A DNA stretch of 23,324 nucleotides from an uncultured Eubacteriales bacterium (GCA_905201895.1 CAJKPX010000029.1:1-23324); one strand, 5' to 3'; shown: positions 13,387 to 21,076, counted from the first letter of the stretch. The notes: generated from the letters alone by a model not told the origin. Program-made: numbers and translations.

Positions 13387-15417
13387 TTAAACCGTGGTTT
13401 TTTCTTTCTTCATAAACTGCGAAAGTGTGTATTCTTCCTTGAGCTCCTTGTTCTTCTTCACGATCAGGATTGCAAGGATTGCGGCAAACAGACCAACGAT
13501 CGCCCAACCGAGGATCGGCATCCAAACCGAGCCGAAATTGCGGGTGGTGAAAAGCGTGCCGAAGAAGTAGACCAAAAATCCAACGCTGTATCCAACGCCG
13601 AATTGGAGTCCGATGCCTGCCCAGAGCCACTTTTTGCTCTTGAGCTCGGCGTTCATTGCACCGATCGCGGCAAAGCAGGGAGGAGAGAAGAGATTGAACA
13701 TCAAAAACGCCAAAGCGGCAACAGAACCGATGCCCATCAGGTCTTTTGCTTCTGAAAATTCAATGAATCCATAGCAGACTGCAAGAGTGCCAACCACGTT
13801 TTCCTTTGCGATAAATCCGGTGATTGCCGCAGAGGCAAGCTGCCAAGCGGCTACTCCGACAATCGGAGCGAAGAGGTAAGCAAAGGGAAGGGCAACAGTT
13901 GCAAGAATGGAGCTACTTGCGTCCTCTACCGGTTGGAGATTCCAACCGAAATTTTGCATGAGATGAACGGCAAAGTTACAAACGAGAATGATGGTTCCCG
14001 CCTTCACGATGTAAGACCAGCCGCGCTGGCACATCGAGAGGAGTGCCTTGGGAAGGCTGGGCGCCTTATATTCGGGGAGCTCGATGATAAAAAAGGATTT
14101 TTTGTTTTTGCGTCCCGTGAGCTTGTTCACGAGCAGAGCGCACAGGAAAATCACGAGAATACCAACGAAGTACATCAGGGTACCAACCCAAGATGCCTCG
14201 TTGAAGAAGGCGCCTGCAAAGAGTGCGATCACGGGGAGCTTTGCGCCGCAGGGCATGAAGGGAGCGAGCATTGCGGTTGCACGGCGCTCACGCTCGTTGC
14301 GGATCGTGCGGCATGCCATAACGCCGGGGATCGCACAGCCTGTTCCGATGACGAAGGGAATCACCGACTTACCCGAAAGCCCCACCTTTTTGAAGATGGG
14401 ATCGAGCACAACGGTCACGCGTGCCATGTAGCCGCAATCCTCGAGGAGCGCAAGCATAAAATACATGACCATTACCAGCGGCAGAAATCCGACCACGGCA
14501 CCCACACCGCCGATGATACCGTCAACCACGATCGAGGTGAGCAGGGGATTTGCGTTTGCCATCAGACCGCCAACCCATTCGCCAAACATTTCGATGAAGG
14601 TAACGAGTCCGGGGATCGCCCATTCGTTCTCGGCTCCTTCGTTGAACACGTAGCCCTCGGCGATCCAAACGCCGAGCCATGCCTGCGAAATCTGGAACAC
14701 GAGGAACATTACAACGGCAAAGATTGGAATGCCGAGCCATTTGTTGGTGAGCACCGCGTCGATCTTGTCTTGGAAGTTTCTATCCTTAGTGAGAACCTTG
14801 CGGACCTCAACCTCCTTCACAATGCCGTTTACAAACGCGAAGCGGTGTCTGTCAGCAGCCTCAACCGCCTTTTTGTCGGTCAGGTCGATGTCGCCCTGCA
14901 CGTAGGGCGCGCTCTGTGCCTTTCCTGCAACCGAAACGGCAGCAGCAACCACGTCCCGAAGTCCCTCTGCCGAGATGGAAGCCGTTTGCAAAACGGGACA
15001 ACCGAGCCTTGCAGAGAGGGCGGCGGCGTCGATCTTATTTTCCTTTTTCCTATTGACGTCGGTTTTGTTGAGTGCCACCACCATCGGAATTCCGAGCTCA
15101 AGCAGCTGCGTGGTGAAGAACAGGCTGCGGCTGAGGTTGGTGGAGTCCACGATGTTGATGATTACGTCGGGATGCTCGTTTTTGACGTAGGCGCTCGTGA
15201 TGCTTTCCTCCGAGGTGAAGGGCGACATCGAATAAGCGCCGGGAAGGTCGACTGCGATCAGCACCTCCGAGCCGCTGCAATAGCCCTTTTTGATGGCATG
15301 CTCCTTGCGTTCAACGGTAACACCCGCCCAGTTTCCGACCTTTTCGTTGCTGCCGGTCAGGGCGTTATACATAGTGGTCTTACCGCTGTTGGGATTGCCT
15401 GTGAGTGCAATTCTCAT
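13387..15417 (-). CDS. feoB: Ferrous iron transporter FeoB
   Basis: A 676-residue FeoB of usual length. The N-terminal G domain shows G1 GNPNSGKTT (7-15), G2 GVTVE (32-36), G3 DLPG (57-60) and G4 NKTD (117-120). After about residue 210 comes the membrane part with two Gate-type repeats, recognisable by GFLPLVMVMYFMLALLEDCG and SVIPFVIGTGCAIPGVMACR. It carries Fe2+ into the cytoplasm across the inner membrane, using GTP or another nucleotide hydrolysed by the G domain. G1 reads NSGKTT rather than the more common NAGKST, a mild variant. ATG 15417 is preceded by GGAGGA. feoA is 129 bp upstream, with a terminator and a palindromic operator candidate between, so the two may not be transcribed at the same level. 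Confidence 0.97.
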   Translation of the reverse strand: MRIALTGNPNSGKTTMYNALTGSNEKVGNWAGVTVERKEHAIKKGYCSGSEVLIAVDLPGAYSMSPFTSEESITSAYVKNEHPDVIINIVDSTNLSRSLFFTTQLLELGIPMVVALNKTDVNRKKENKIDAAALSARLGCPVLQTASISAEGLRDVVAAAVSVAGKAQSAPYVQGDIDLTDKKAVEAADRHRFAFVNGIVKEVEVRKVLTKDRNFQDKIDAVLTNKWLGIPIFAVVMFLVFQISQAWLGVWIAEGYVFNEGAENEWAIPGLVTFIEMFGEWVGGLMANANPLLTSIVVDGIIGGVGAVVGFLPLVMVMYFMLALLEDCGYMARVTVVLDPIFKKVGLSGKSVIPFVIGTGCAIPGVMACRTIRNERERRATAMLAPFMPCGAKLPVIALFAGAFFNEASWVGTLMYFVGILVIFLCALLVNKLTGRKNKKSFFIIELPEYKAPSLPKALLSMCQRGWSYIVKAGTIILVCNFAVHLMQNFGWNLQPVEDASSSILATVALPFAYLFAPIVGVAAWQLASAAITGFIAKENVVGTLAVCYGFIEFSEAKDLMGIGSVAALAFLMFNLFSPPCFAAIGAMNAELKSKKWLWAGIGLQFGVGYSVGFLVYFFGTLFTTRNFGSVWMPILGWAIVGLFAAILAILIVKKNKELKEEYTLSQFMKKEKTTV

Positions 15418-15492
15418 GGTTGAAAATCCTCCGAAAATGCATAATTAAAAGACAAACAAGAGATAGGGGCTCGGAAAAGCGCTTTTTGGTGG

Positions 15493-15506
15493 TTAGCGCT
15501 CGCTAA
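15493..15506. promoter_or_regulatory. Candidate iron-repressor box between feoA and feoB
   Basis: TTAGC-N4-GCTAA (15493-15506), within the wider repeat GTTAGCG-CT-CGCTAAC (15492-15507). It has the same half-sites and spacing as the box at the feoA promoter. Confidence 0.6.
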
Positions 15507-15515
15507 CTCATGCGC

Positions 15516-15545
15516 AAAAAAATAATCCTCGGATTATTTTTGTTT
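15516..15545 (-). terminator. Hairpin with T-tract directly after feoA
   Basis: AAAAATAATC / GATTATTTTT arms (15518-15527 and 15532-15541) around a 4-nt loop, with a T-tract on the minus side. It starts 5 bases after the feoA stop and would reduce transcription into feoB. Confidence 0.6.
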
Positions 15546-15546
15546 T

Positions 15547-15762
15547 TTAACCGATCACGATGGCTTCGGCAAGCTCGTTGTCGATGTTATATCTGCCGTC
15601 CTTGATCGAAACCACGCAGCCGCTCGAGCGACGCGAAATAACCGTGATCGGCTCACCGCTGTAACAGCCGAGTGAAAACAGAAAGGCGTCCAGCTCCTCG
15701 TCGTCGGTTTCGATTGCGCGGATGATGTATTCTTTTCCTTCTTCGGCTTGAAGCAACGTCAT
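15547..15762 (-). CDS. feoA: FeoA-like SH3-fold protein
   Basis: A 71-residue protein with the FeoA layout: short beta-barrel strands EGKEYIIRAI, LGCYSGEPITVISRRSSGCVVSIKDGRYNIDNELAEAIVI. FeoA proteins are cytoplasmic SH3-like partners that modulate FeoB. It is the first gene of the feo operon, behind a near-perfect SigA promoter overlapped by a palindromic box. ATG 15762 is preceded by AAAGGA. The sequence ends soon after the last strand, which is normal for the family. Confidence 0.9.
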   Translation of the reverse strand: MTLLQAEEGKEYIIRAIETDDEELDAFLFSLGCYSGEPITVISRRSSGCVVSIKDGRYNIDNELAEAIVIG

Positions 15763-15803
15763 GTGGCGCCATCCTTTCTGCTCCGACGAGCGGACTCTAT
15801 TGA

Positions 15804-15817
15804 TTAGCCTTTGCTAA
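15804..15817. promoter_or_regulatory. Candidate iron-repressor box at the feo start site
   Basis: TTAGC-N4-GCTAA, lying about 10 bases downstream of the feoA -10 box, over or just after the transcription start. Position and symmetry fit a DtxR/IdeR- or Fur-type metalloregulator; TTAG..CTAA half-sites recall DtxR-family boxes. The regulator itself is not in this window. Confidence 0.6.
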
Positions 15818-15826
15818 CTGCATAAC

Positions 15827-15855
15827 ATTATATCGCTTTTTTCTTTTTTTGTCAA
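15827..15855 (-). promoter_or_regulatory. SigA promoter of the feo operon
   Basis: On the minus strand TTGACA (complement of 15850-15855), a 17-bp spacer and TATAAT (complement of 15827-15832), both at full consensus. Such a strong promoter would need repression when iron is plentiful. Confidence 0.9.
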
Positions 15856-15951
15856 GTATTTCTTTCGACTTTTTTGTACTTCTACCAAATGCGCACAGAA
15901 CACAATTCAAGGTTTTGAAATTTGTCTATTTATAACAAAAGAGAGGAAGGA

Positions 15952-15997
15952 GAGGGAGCCCTCCAAATGCCTGCATGCATTTGCCGAGGACTCCCTC
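15952..15997 (-). terminator. Long hairpin after spoIIIAH
   Basis: GAGGGAG (15952-15958) with CTCCCTC (15991-15997), CCTC (15960-15963) with GAGG (15986-15989), and AAATGC (15965-15970) with GCATTT (15977-15982) form an interrupted stem of about 18 bp with a 6-nt loop. The T-tract on the minus side is weak (TCTCTTTTGTT). It lies 10 bases after the spoIIIAH stop and is the likely end of the spoIIIA operon. Confidence 0.6.
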
Positions 15998-16006
15998 CTG
16001 CTGCGC

Positions 16007-16606
16007 TTATTTATTGATTACGGTCACGCCTGTGGGTGCAATCCCGGTCTGCTCGTAAACGGCGGCGTTGATCTGCGCGAGCTGTGCGGGCTGGAGCGTG
16101 TCGGCGCTCACCACAACGGTGATGCTTTCTCCGTTGAGCACAGCAACGCATTCCTCAAAGCCCTTCGCCTTGAGCAGCGATTCAATGTTTGCTTCCTTTT
16201 GAATTTCGTCTGCAATCGTTGCAATGCCTGCTTGAGCCTCTGCCTTGGCTTCCTCACTTGCGTCCACGTTGTCAACAACCGCCTGCAGAACCTCAAGCGC
16301 CTCGTCGCGTGCCTTCTGGCGACTGATTTGAGTTGCTGAGAAATAGGTGTTGGTGGCGTTGGTGGTTGAGTCGCCGTCGGTGTTGCTGCCGGGGGTCTGG
16401 TTGATGCTGCCGCTGGGCTGATCGTAGCCGTCATAGCCATCCGAGGATGCGGCGCCTGCAAAAAGGACCCAATTGAGCAGAACGGCAACGCCGATGAGGA
16501 ACACCGAGCAGGCAATGATGAGATTGCGTCTGCCGATCTTGAGGATCACGGCTTTGAACTTGTTTGTCCTTGGAATTTCGCTGAGTGCGGTCGATTTGGT
16601 TTTCAT
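16007..16606 (-). CDS. spoIIIAH: Stage III sporulation protein SpoIIIAH
   Basis: A 199-residue bitopic membrane protein: basic N-terminus, membrane helix at about residues 28-50 (NLIIACSVFLIGVAVLLNWVL), a Ser/Gly/Asn-rich linker, then a C-terminal YscJ/FliF-like ring-building domain (SRQKARDEALEVLQ ... GFEECVAVLNGESITVVV). SpoIIIAH sits in the mother-cell membrane and meets forespore SpoIIQ to form the feeding-tube channel of engulfed forespores. It is the last gene of the operon. A 94-bp gap separates it from spoIIIAG, and this gap holds a SigE-like promoter. ATG 16606 has AGGAGG upstream. In many Clostridia asp23 and nusB follow; here iron uptake genes do. Confidence 0.93.
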   Translation of the reverse strand: MKTKSTALSEIPRTNKFKAVILKIGRRNLIIACSVFLIGVAVLLNWVLFAGAASSDGYDGYDQPSGSINQTPGSNTDGDSTTNATNTYFSATQISRQKARDEALEVLQAVVDNVDASEEAKAEAQAGIATIADEIQKEANIESLLKAKGFEECVAVLNGESITVVVSADTLQPAQLAQINAAVYEQTGIAPTGVTVINK

Positions 16607-16638
16607 AGGTAGCTTCCTCCTGTTTATTTATTCGCTAC

Positions 16639-16667
16639 AATATATGATAGGGGAGTGCAGAATATGC
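16639..16667 (-). promoter_or_regulatory. SigE-like promoter directly before spoIIIAH
   Basis: On the minus strand GCATATT (complement of 16661-16667), a 14-bp spacer and CATATATT (complement of 16639-16646). The -35 matches the B. subtilis SigE consensus KMATATT fully and the -10 matches CATACAHT at seven of eight positions. The start codon is 33 bases downstream of the -10. Confidence 0.65.
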
Positions 16668-16700
16668 AGGCAGTGCGGAAAATGTGCATGGAGTGTGAAT

Positions 16701-17204
16701 TTATTTTTGTGCCTCGGTTACATAGATGCGGTTGGAGGCAAGATTGAATCCCGCGCTGATCAACGAGATCAGCTCGCGTCGTCTTGCGTCGTTTCCGCCA
16801 CCCCGACAAACCACGCCGATTCCCTCGATGGAAGGTGTTGCACGCGAGAGCAGGAGCGCCTCGGCATTGGCACCGCTTCCAACGATCACGTATGCCTCTC
16901 CTTCTCCATTCCATTCGGTGGCGTAGACCGACTCAAAGCCGCCGGAGAGCGTTACGATCACCGTGACGTTGCTCACGCCGTTGACCGATTCGCAAATCGT
17001 TTTTACGCGCTGCTCCAGATATGCTTGGTACTCTCGCAGTTCCTCCTCGGTGTTCGTTGTTTCAACCGTTGTGCTCGCCGATCCCTTTTTCTCCCAAGCA
17101 CCTCCAAAGAGCAAGAGCCCCACTCCGATCACACCCATCAGGAGCAAAATCCAAAAGCGTCCTCCGCGTCCGCCCTCCGCGTCGTTCTTCCAAAATGAAA
17201 ACAT
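16701..17204 (-). CDS. spoIIIAG: Stage III sporulation protein SpoIIIAG
   Basis: A 167-residue protein with a short cytoplasmic N-terminus, one membrane helix (about residues 17-36, FWILLLMGVIGVGLLLFGG) and a soluble domain with YLEQRVKTICESVNGVSNVTVIVTLSGG, VIVGSGANAEALLLSRATPSIEGIGVVCRGG and ISAGFNLASNRIYV. SpoIIIAG forms the large ring of the SpoIIIA-SpoIIQ channel in the mother-cell membrane. The frame can also begin at GTG 17222, six codons upstream, with AAGGA about 10 bases before it. I chose ATG 17204 with a weak GGTGGG site; the choice is not certain. It follows spoIIIAF by about 60 bp. Confidence 0.92.
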   Translation of the reverse strand: MFSFWKNDAEGGRGGRFWILLLMGVIGVGLLLFGGAWEKKGSASTTVETTNTEEELREYQAYLEQRVKTICESVNGVSNVTVIVTLSGGFESVYATEWNGEGEAYVIVGSGANAEALLLSRATPSIEGIGVVCRGGGNDARRRELISLISAGFNLASNRIYVTEAQK

Positions 17205-17264
17205 GAGCGCACCCACCGGCACCTTTAGCCGTTCCTTTCCAATAAATTTATACGGGTTCCCACA

Positions 17265-17759
17265 CTATTCGATCGCACTTGAGCACTCGCATCCCAAAAG
17301 CTCGCTCACAAAGCGCTCGATCGCGTCCGGATCCTTCCAGATCGCCCGTCCCGAGAGAATCACGGTGACACGCTTCGGAGTGAGCCGTCCTTCGTCGGTC
17401 TGCCAATCCACGCGGCATCGCACCTCTCCCGTTTTGATTTCAAACTCACCTTCGAGCATGCGAGTGAGCGCCTGTGTGAAATATTCGGTTGAAGCGTTGC
17501 CCAAAGCCTCCTCCATCTGCTCGCGGTAGGAGTCCTCGGTGGGGGCGTCGAGCCCGGGGAGCGTGATCTCTCCGTTGAGAAAATCGCGAACAGATCGGAT
17601 GGCGCCGTGCAGAGGTGATACGAGAAGCACGATCAAAACGAGCACAGCGATCAGTCGCACGTGCTGCGTGAGCGTGTTGCGCTCTCCGGAGGGCGATAGA
17701 ATTCCGATCACGGCTGCCGCGAGCGATGCGGCGACGAGCGAGAAAAGATATGACGTCAT
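17265..17759 (-). CDS. spoIIIAF: Stage III sporulation protein SpoIIIAF
   Basis: A 164-residue protein with two N-terminal membrane segments (about 3-22 and 35-55, the second LIAVLVLIVLLVSPLHGAI) and a soluble C-terminal domain that includes a ring-type beta-alpha-beta region (FEIKTGEVRCRVDW ... PKRVTVILSG). It is required with the other SpoIIIA proteins for channel assembly and SigG activity in the forespore. It starts 10 bases after the spoIIIAE stop with GGAGG upstream (minus strand). Confidence 0.92.
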   Translation of the reverse strand: MTSYLFSLVAASLAAAVIGILSPSGERNTLTQHVRLIAVLVLIVLLVSPLHGAIRSVRDFLNGEITLPGLDAPTEDSYREQMEEALGNASTEYFTQALTRMLEGEFEIKTGEVRCRVDWQTDEGRLTPKRVTVILSGRAIWKDPDAIERFVSELLGCECSSAIE

Positions 17760-17769
17760 AGCCTGCCTC

Positions 17770-18936
17770 CTATCCGATAGCCGACGCGCAATGCGTCAGC
17801 AGGGTGAGCGCAAGCAGAAGCACCGAGGAGCAGATACTCACCGCGGCGATCAAATAGCCGAGCAGAGAGGCGAATTCCTCAAGCAGTTTTTTTTCGGCAT
17901 CACATCCGAGCAGCTCGGCAAGCGATGCCGCGATCTGCCAGACTGCGCGAAGTAAAAGCAACTCCAGAAGTGTGGGGAGCAGGGTTAGCGCGATCAGTAA
18001 TATTCCGCAAACGCCAACTGTTCCGCGCAGATAGACCACCCCCGCGCTCACCGTGCGCAAAAGCTCGGACACCGAGCCGCCCACAACGGGAATGAGATTG
18101 CCTGCCGCAAATTTTACGCTTCGCATGGCAAGGGTGTCGCTGCTTGCCCCGAGCGTGGTTTGTGCCGCAAGCATGGCAAGCAGGAGCATCATCAGAAAGC
18201 CGAGTGCGGTGGTGTAATTCTTTTTCAGAGTGGTGGAGAGCATTCCCGTGCGGAGCGAGGGATCGAGCGCATGGATGAGCGCGAGCGCCATGCAAATGCC
18301 GCAAAAGGGGATCACACTTTTGCCCACGAGCTCCTCAAGCACCGTCATGTAAACTGCAAGTCCTCCCGAGGATGCCACCGCCGTGCTCACGTTTCCGCCC
18401 ATTGCATAGAGCACGCCGAGCAGGGGAATGACCGCACGCGTGACGTGGGAGACGGTTGTGAAATAATCGACCACACCGCCGAGCGAGACGTAGCTCTCGC
18501 GCAAAAGTGTGAGCGTGATGACAAGGGTGGAGCAAAAGGCGAAGGCGCGGCTCACCCCCTCGCCACCGAGTGCAGAGCGTATGCTGCGCAGAATCGAGGA
18601 AAGGAGGAGCAGACCGCAAACGCCTGCAAGCACCCCGAGTGCCTCTCCGAGTCGCAAACCGACGAGCGAGAGCAGCGTGCCAAGCAGATAGGAAAGGTCG
18701 CTCATCTGCTGCACCGCGTCTCCAACCTCGCCGCTATCCGAGGAAAAGAGTCCGTCGGGCAGCAGAGCTCGCAGCTCCTCGGGGAGTGCATTGAGCAGAT
18801 CGGAGAATTCAGGGGGCATTTCCTCGGTCGGGAGTGATTCGGTTTCCTCCTCGGCATAAACCGGGAGTGAGAGGCAGAGGCAGAGCGCAAGAATCGGCAG
18901 GAAGATGCGAATGAGTCGGCTGATACGTCCTGTCAT
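17770..18936 (-). CDS. spoIIIAE: Stage III sporulation protein SpoIIIAE
   Basis: A 388-residue polytopic membrane protein. The N-terminus TGRISRLIRIFLPILALCLCLSLPVYA is a classical signal peptide, as in the family. After an acidic region (about 30-65) come around six to eight membrane segments with family-like stretches such as GNVSTAVASSGGLAVYMTVLEEL and FAAGNLIPVVGGSVSELLRT. It is thought to be a permease-like core of the SpoIIIA channel. ATG 18936 overlaps the spoIIIAD stop by four bases (ATGA), which fixes the start; an in-frame extension to 19074 lies inside spoIIIAD and is rejected. Confidence 0.95.
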   Translation of the reverse strand: MTGRISRLIRIFLPILALCLCLSLPVYAEEETESLPTEEMPPEFSDLLNALPEELRALLPDGLFSSDSGEVGDAVQQMSDLSYLLGTLLSLVGLRLGEALGVLAGVCGLLLLSSILRSIRSALGGEGVSRAFAFCSTLVITLTLLRESYVSLGGVVDYFTTVSHVTRAVIPLLGVLYAMGGNVSTAVASSGGLAVYMTVLEELVGKSVIPFCGICMALALIHALDPSLRTGMLSTTLKKNYTTALGFLMMLLLAMLAAQTTLGASSDTLAMRSVKFAAGNLIPVVGGSVSELLRTVSAGVVYLRGTVGVCGILLIALTLLPTLLELLLLRAVWQIAASLAELLGCDAEKKLLEEFASLLGYLIAAVSICSSVLLLALTLLTHCASAIG

Positions 18937-19331
18937 GCTCCGCCTCCCAGATTGAGTAGCTCCTGAGCCAGCGTTAAAATCTCCTGAATGAGCGGCAGAG
19001 AGAGCAGAAGCAGCTCGATCCTGCCAATCAGCTCCACGCCGTTTGCCGCCGCACTTTCTCCGCATTCGCGGCAAAGATCGGCAGAGAGGTGCGTCAGCAC
19101 CGCGATGCCAAGCGCCTTGAACAGGATCACGGTATACGCAGAGGCATTACCCATTTCCATGAGCGTTCGCAGGTAGTTGACGAGCGGTGCGGCGGCGGAA
19201 AGTGCGGCGTACCCGAAAACCAGCGTAGCGGCAAGTCGTACAAGCAGCACCGTGTCGCTTTTCCATTGCTTGATGACAAGCAGAAGTAAGGAAACGAGCA
19301 GCGCTACCGAGCAATATTTGAGAATTTCCAT
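18933..19331 (-). CDS. spoIIIAD: Stage III sporulation protein SpoIIIAD
   Basis: A 132-residue membrane protein, with hydrophobic segments near residues 7-20, 28-50 and 65-82 and a Leu-rich C-terminus (IELLLLSLPLIQEILTLAQ). The Cys-Gly region LSADLCRECGE followed by ELIGRIELLLLSLPL is typical of SpoIIIAD. It acts with SpoIIIAC and SpoIIIAE in the membrane part of the channel. The start ATG 19331 lies 2 bases after the spoIIIAC stop, so the pair is translationally coupled. Confidence 0.93.
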   Translation of the reverse strand: MEILKYCSVALLVSLLLLVIKQWKSDTVLLVRLAATLVFGYAALSAAAPLVNYLRTLMEMGNASAYTVILFKALGIAVLTHLSADLCRECGESAAANGVELIGRIELLLLSLPLIQEILTLAQELLNLGGGA

Positions 19332-19333
19332 TG

Positions 19334-19528
19334 CTACATTCCAAAGACCATGCGCACCAGATCAAAGAGTGCACCGATCTCACTAATCAGTAGCATGAGC
19401 GTGACGATGATCCCCGCGATCGTCACGAAGGTTGCCTGTTCGTCCCGTCCGCTTTTGTTGAGGATCTGTGAGGCAACCGCAACGAGAATTCCAACGCCCG
19501 CAACCTTGATGATGAGTGAAATATCCAT
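19334..19528 (-). CDS. spoIIIAC: Stage III sporulation protein SpoIIIAC
   Basis: A 64-residue protein with two membrane helices (about 3-21 and 35-57) joined by the polar loop NKSGRDEQATF, matching SpoIIIAC in size and pattern (ISLIIKVAGVGILVAVASQIL). ATG 19528 was chosen because it gives the family length and has AAGGA upstream; the open frame extends to 19711 but that part is an out-of-frame shadow of spoIIIAB. Confidence 0.93.
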   Translation of the reverse strand: MDISLIIKVAGVGILVAVASQILNKSGRDEQATFVTIAGIIVTLMLLISEIGALFDLVRMVFGM

Positions 19529-19581
19529 TTTCCAATCCTTTTTCCAATCGTTGTGAGGCGCACGACCGAGCCCGAGGCGGT

Positions 19582-20058
19582 CTACCAGAGCAGGATCACC
19601 GTTCCGAGCGCGGCGCTGATCGAGAGTGTGACGGCGAGCTTGACGCGCATGGGGTGCGCCTTTGCGAGGGTGTCCCGATGCTCCCCGAGTACGCGGATAT
19701 AAAAGTCGCAATGCCGCAGCTCCTCCTCCCGATAGGAGCTCCCCGCCTCCTTTGCGAAGCCTTCAAGCAGACGCCTCACCTCGGTATCAAGCAGGGGAGA
19801 GGCGGCGGAGAGCAGTTCGCAGAGCGTTTCGGCATCCCTGCCCGCACCGCATGCACGGCGCAGGTTCGGGTCACATCCCGCCAGAATTTCGTTGATCGGT
19901 CTTTGGTAGCAATCAATCTGGCGGTGGAGCGTTCGCAAAAGCTCCAGCCAGGCGTCGAGCACCGAGAGCCGCCGCCGTTCACCCTCGGCGCAGCGAAATG
20001 CCGTCGCTGTGCCCACCGCAAGAATTGCAAGCGTTCCGAGTAGCTTGGCGGCAATCAT
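19582..20058 (-). CDS. spoIIIAB: Stage III sporulation protein SpoIIIAB
   Basis: A 158-residue protein with an N-terminal membrane helix (IAAKLLGTLAILAVGTATAF), a helical soluble domain and a hydrophobic C-terminal segment (VTLSISAALGTVILLW). The layout resembles GspF-like SpoIIIAB, the likely partner of the ATPase SpoIIIAA. ATG 20058 overlaps the spoIIIAA stop by four bases (ATGA). An upstream in-frame ATG at 20082 lies within spoIIIAA and is less likely. Confidence 0.93.
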   Translation of the reverse strand: MIAAKLLGTLAILAVGTATAFRCAEGERRRLSVLDAWLELLRTLHRQIDCYQRPINEILAGCDPNLRRACGAGRDAETLCELLSAASPLLDTEVRRLLEGFAKEAGSSYREEELRHCDFYIRVLGEHRDTLAKAHPMRVKLAVTLSISAALGTVILLW

Positions 20059-20966
20059 GCGATTCCTCCCGAGACGTCGCACCGACGGCTGATCTCATAG
20101 GAAAAGCGATTGCCAACGCGCGAGAGCGAGACGTAAAGATCAAATACGCCCGCACGGTGCAGCGTGGCGATGGCAGGGCGGTCGAGCAGCTCTCCGAGCG
20201 AGCGTGCATGCGTCGATGCGACGAGCGGGACCCCGCAATTTGCCGCCGATAGGATGGCATCGGCATCCTCTGCCGATCCGATTTCGTCGCACACGATCAG
20301 CTGCGCACCGAGCGAGCGCACCGCGATCTCGATGCCGAGCGCGCGCGGATAGCCAACCAAAATATCAAGAAGCAGATCCTGTGCGTCAAGCCCGAAGCGG
20401 AGCTCGGCACGCGTGTCCACCGCAACCGTGCGGATCGCGTGGCAGGGAGAGGACGCCAACGCCGCGATCGCACGCAAAAGCGTGGTCTTACCGACTCCGG
20501 GAGGCGCAAAGATCAGCGCTCCGCGCATGCTACCGTCCTCCGAAAGCGCACGCAGAATCGGGGATGCATCCACCTCTGTGCGATGCGGAATACGTACCGT
20601 GAGCCCCGTGATCTCGCGCACACCGATCACCTGTCCCGCGTCGGTGGCAGCAGTTCCGCAAACACCCACGCGAATGCCGTCGGGGAGCGAAAGATAGCCC
20701 TGTCGGATGGTTTCGCTGTGGGCGTAGAGCGAGCCTGCGCACATTCCCTGCAGGAGCGTCTGCATCTCGTCCGCTCCAAGCGTAACGCCGAGCGGAAAGC
20801 TTCGCCCTGCGGCTGTGACCGTTGCCTCGCGGTTGGCATGCAGACGCAATTCCTCCACACGCGGGGCGGTCGAGCGGCGAAGGGCATCGGTCAGACGATG
20901 CGGCAGAAGCGCGGAGAGGGTGGGCGGCAGCGAGAGAGGGGGGCGGTTGATTTCAATTTTTTGCAT
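20055..20966 (-). CDS. spoIIIAA: Stage III sporulation protein SpoIIIAA (secretion-type ATPase)
   Basis: A 303-residue ATPase related to type II/IV secretion motors. Walker A is APPGVGKTT (154-162) and Walker B is LIVCDEIG (223-230). The N-terminal part includes the typical YLSLPDGIRVGVCGTA and REITGLTVRIPHR. It works at the mother-cell side of the SpoIIIA-SpoIIQ channel, made after asymmetric division under SigE. It is the first gene of the eight-gene operon and is divergent from the P-loop ATPase gene at 21077. ATG 20966 has GAGGTG upstream. Confidence 0.96.
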   Translation of the reverse strand: MQKIEINRPPLSLPPTLSALLPHRLTDALRRSTAPRVEELRLHANREATVTAAGRSFPLGVTLGADEMQTLLQGMCAGSLYAHSETIRQGYLSLPDGIRVGVCGTAATDAGQVIGVREITGLTVRIPHRTEVDASPILRALSEDGSMRGALIFAPPGVGKTTLLRAIAALASSPCHAIRTVAVDTRAELRFGLDAQDLLLDILVGYPRALGIEIAVRSLGAQLIVCDEIGSAEDADAILSAANCGVPLVASTHARSLGELLDRPAIATLHRAGVFDLYVSLSRVGNRFSYEISRRCDVSGGIA

Positions 20967-20992
20967 GAGAGCACCTCGCTTTGTTCTGTTGC

Positions 20993-21014
20993 ACTATATG
21001 CGGGCGCGTCCGAA
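20993..21014 (-). promoter_or_regulatory. Weak SigE-like -10 for the spoIIIA operon
   Basis: On the minus strand CATATAGT (complement of 20993-21000) matches six of eight SigE -10 bases and sits about 27 bases before the spoIIIAA start. No good -35 is visible at 13-14 bp, so this is only a positional candidate. Confidence 0.3.
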
Positions 21015-21018
21015 AAAA

Positions 21019-21046
21019 GAACGTTTTGGAGGACAATGCATATACT
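21019..21046 (+). promoter_or_regulatory. Possible SigE-like promoter of the P-loop ATPase gene
   Basis: GAACGTT (21019-21025), a 13-bp spacer and CATATACT (21039-21046). The -10 matches SigE consensus at seven of eight positions, the -35 at five of seven. The same bases include a SigA-type TATACT (21041-21046) but with a poor -35. Confidence 0.35.
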
Positions 21047-21076
21047 GCTACCAAAAAACGAAGGGAGAATGTGCAG

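Noticed and set aside
13933..15423. 496-codon plus-strand open frame
   Set aside because: Mirror of feoB; low-complexity His/Glu-rich composition typical of antisense translation.
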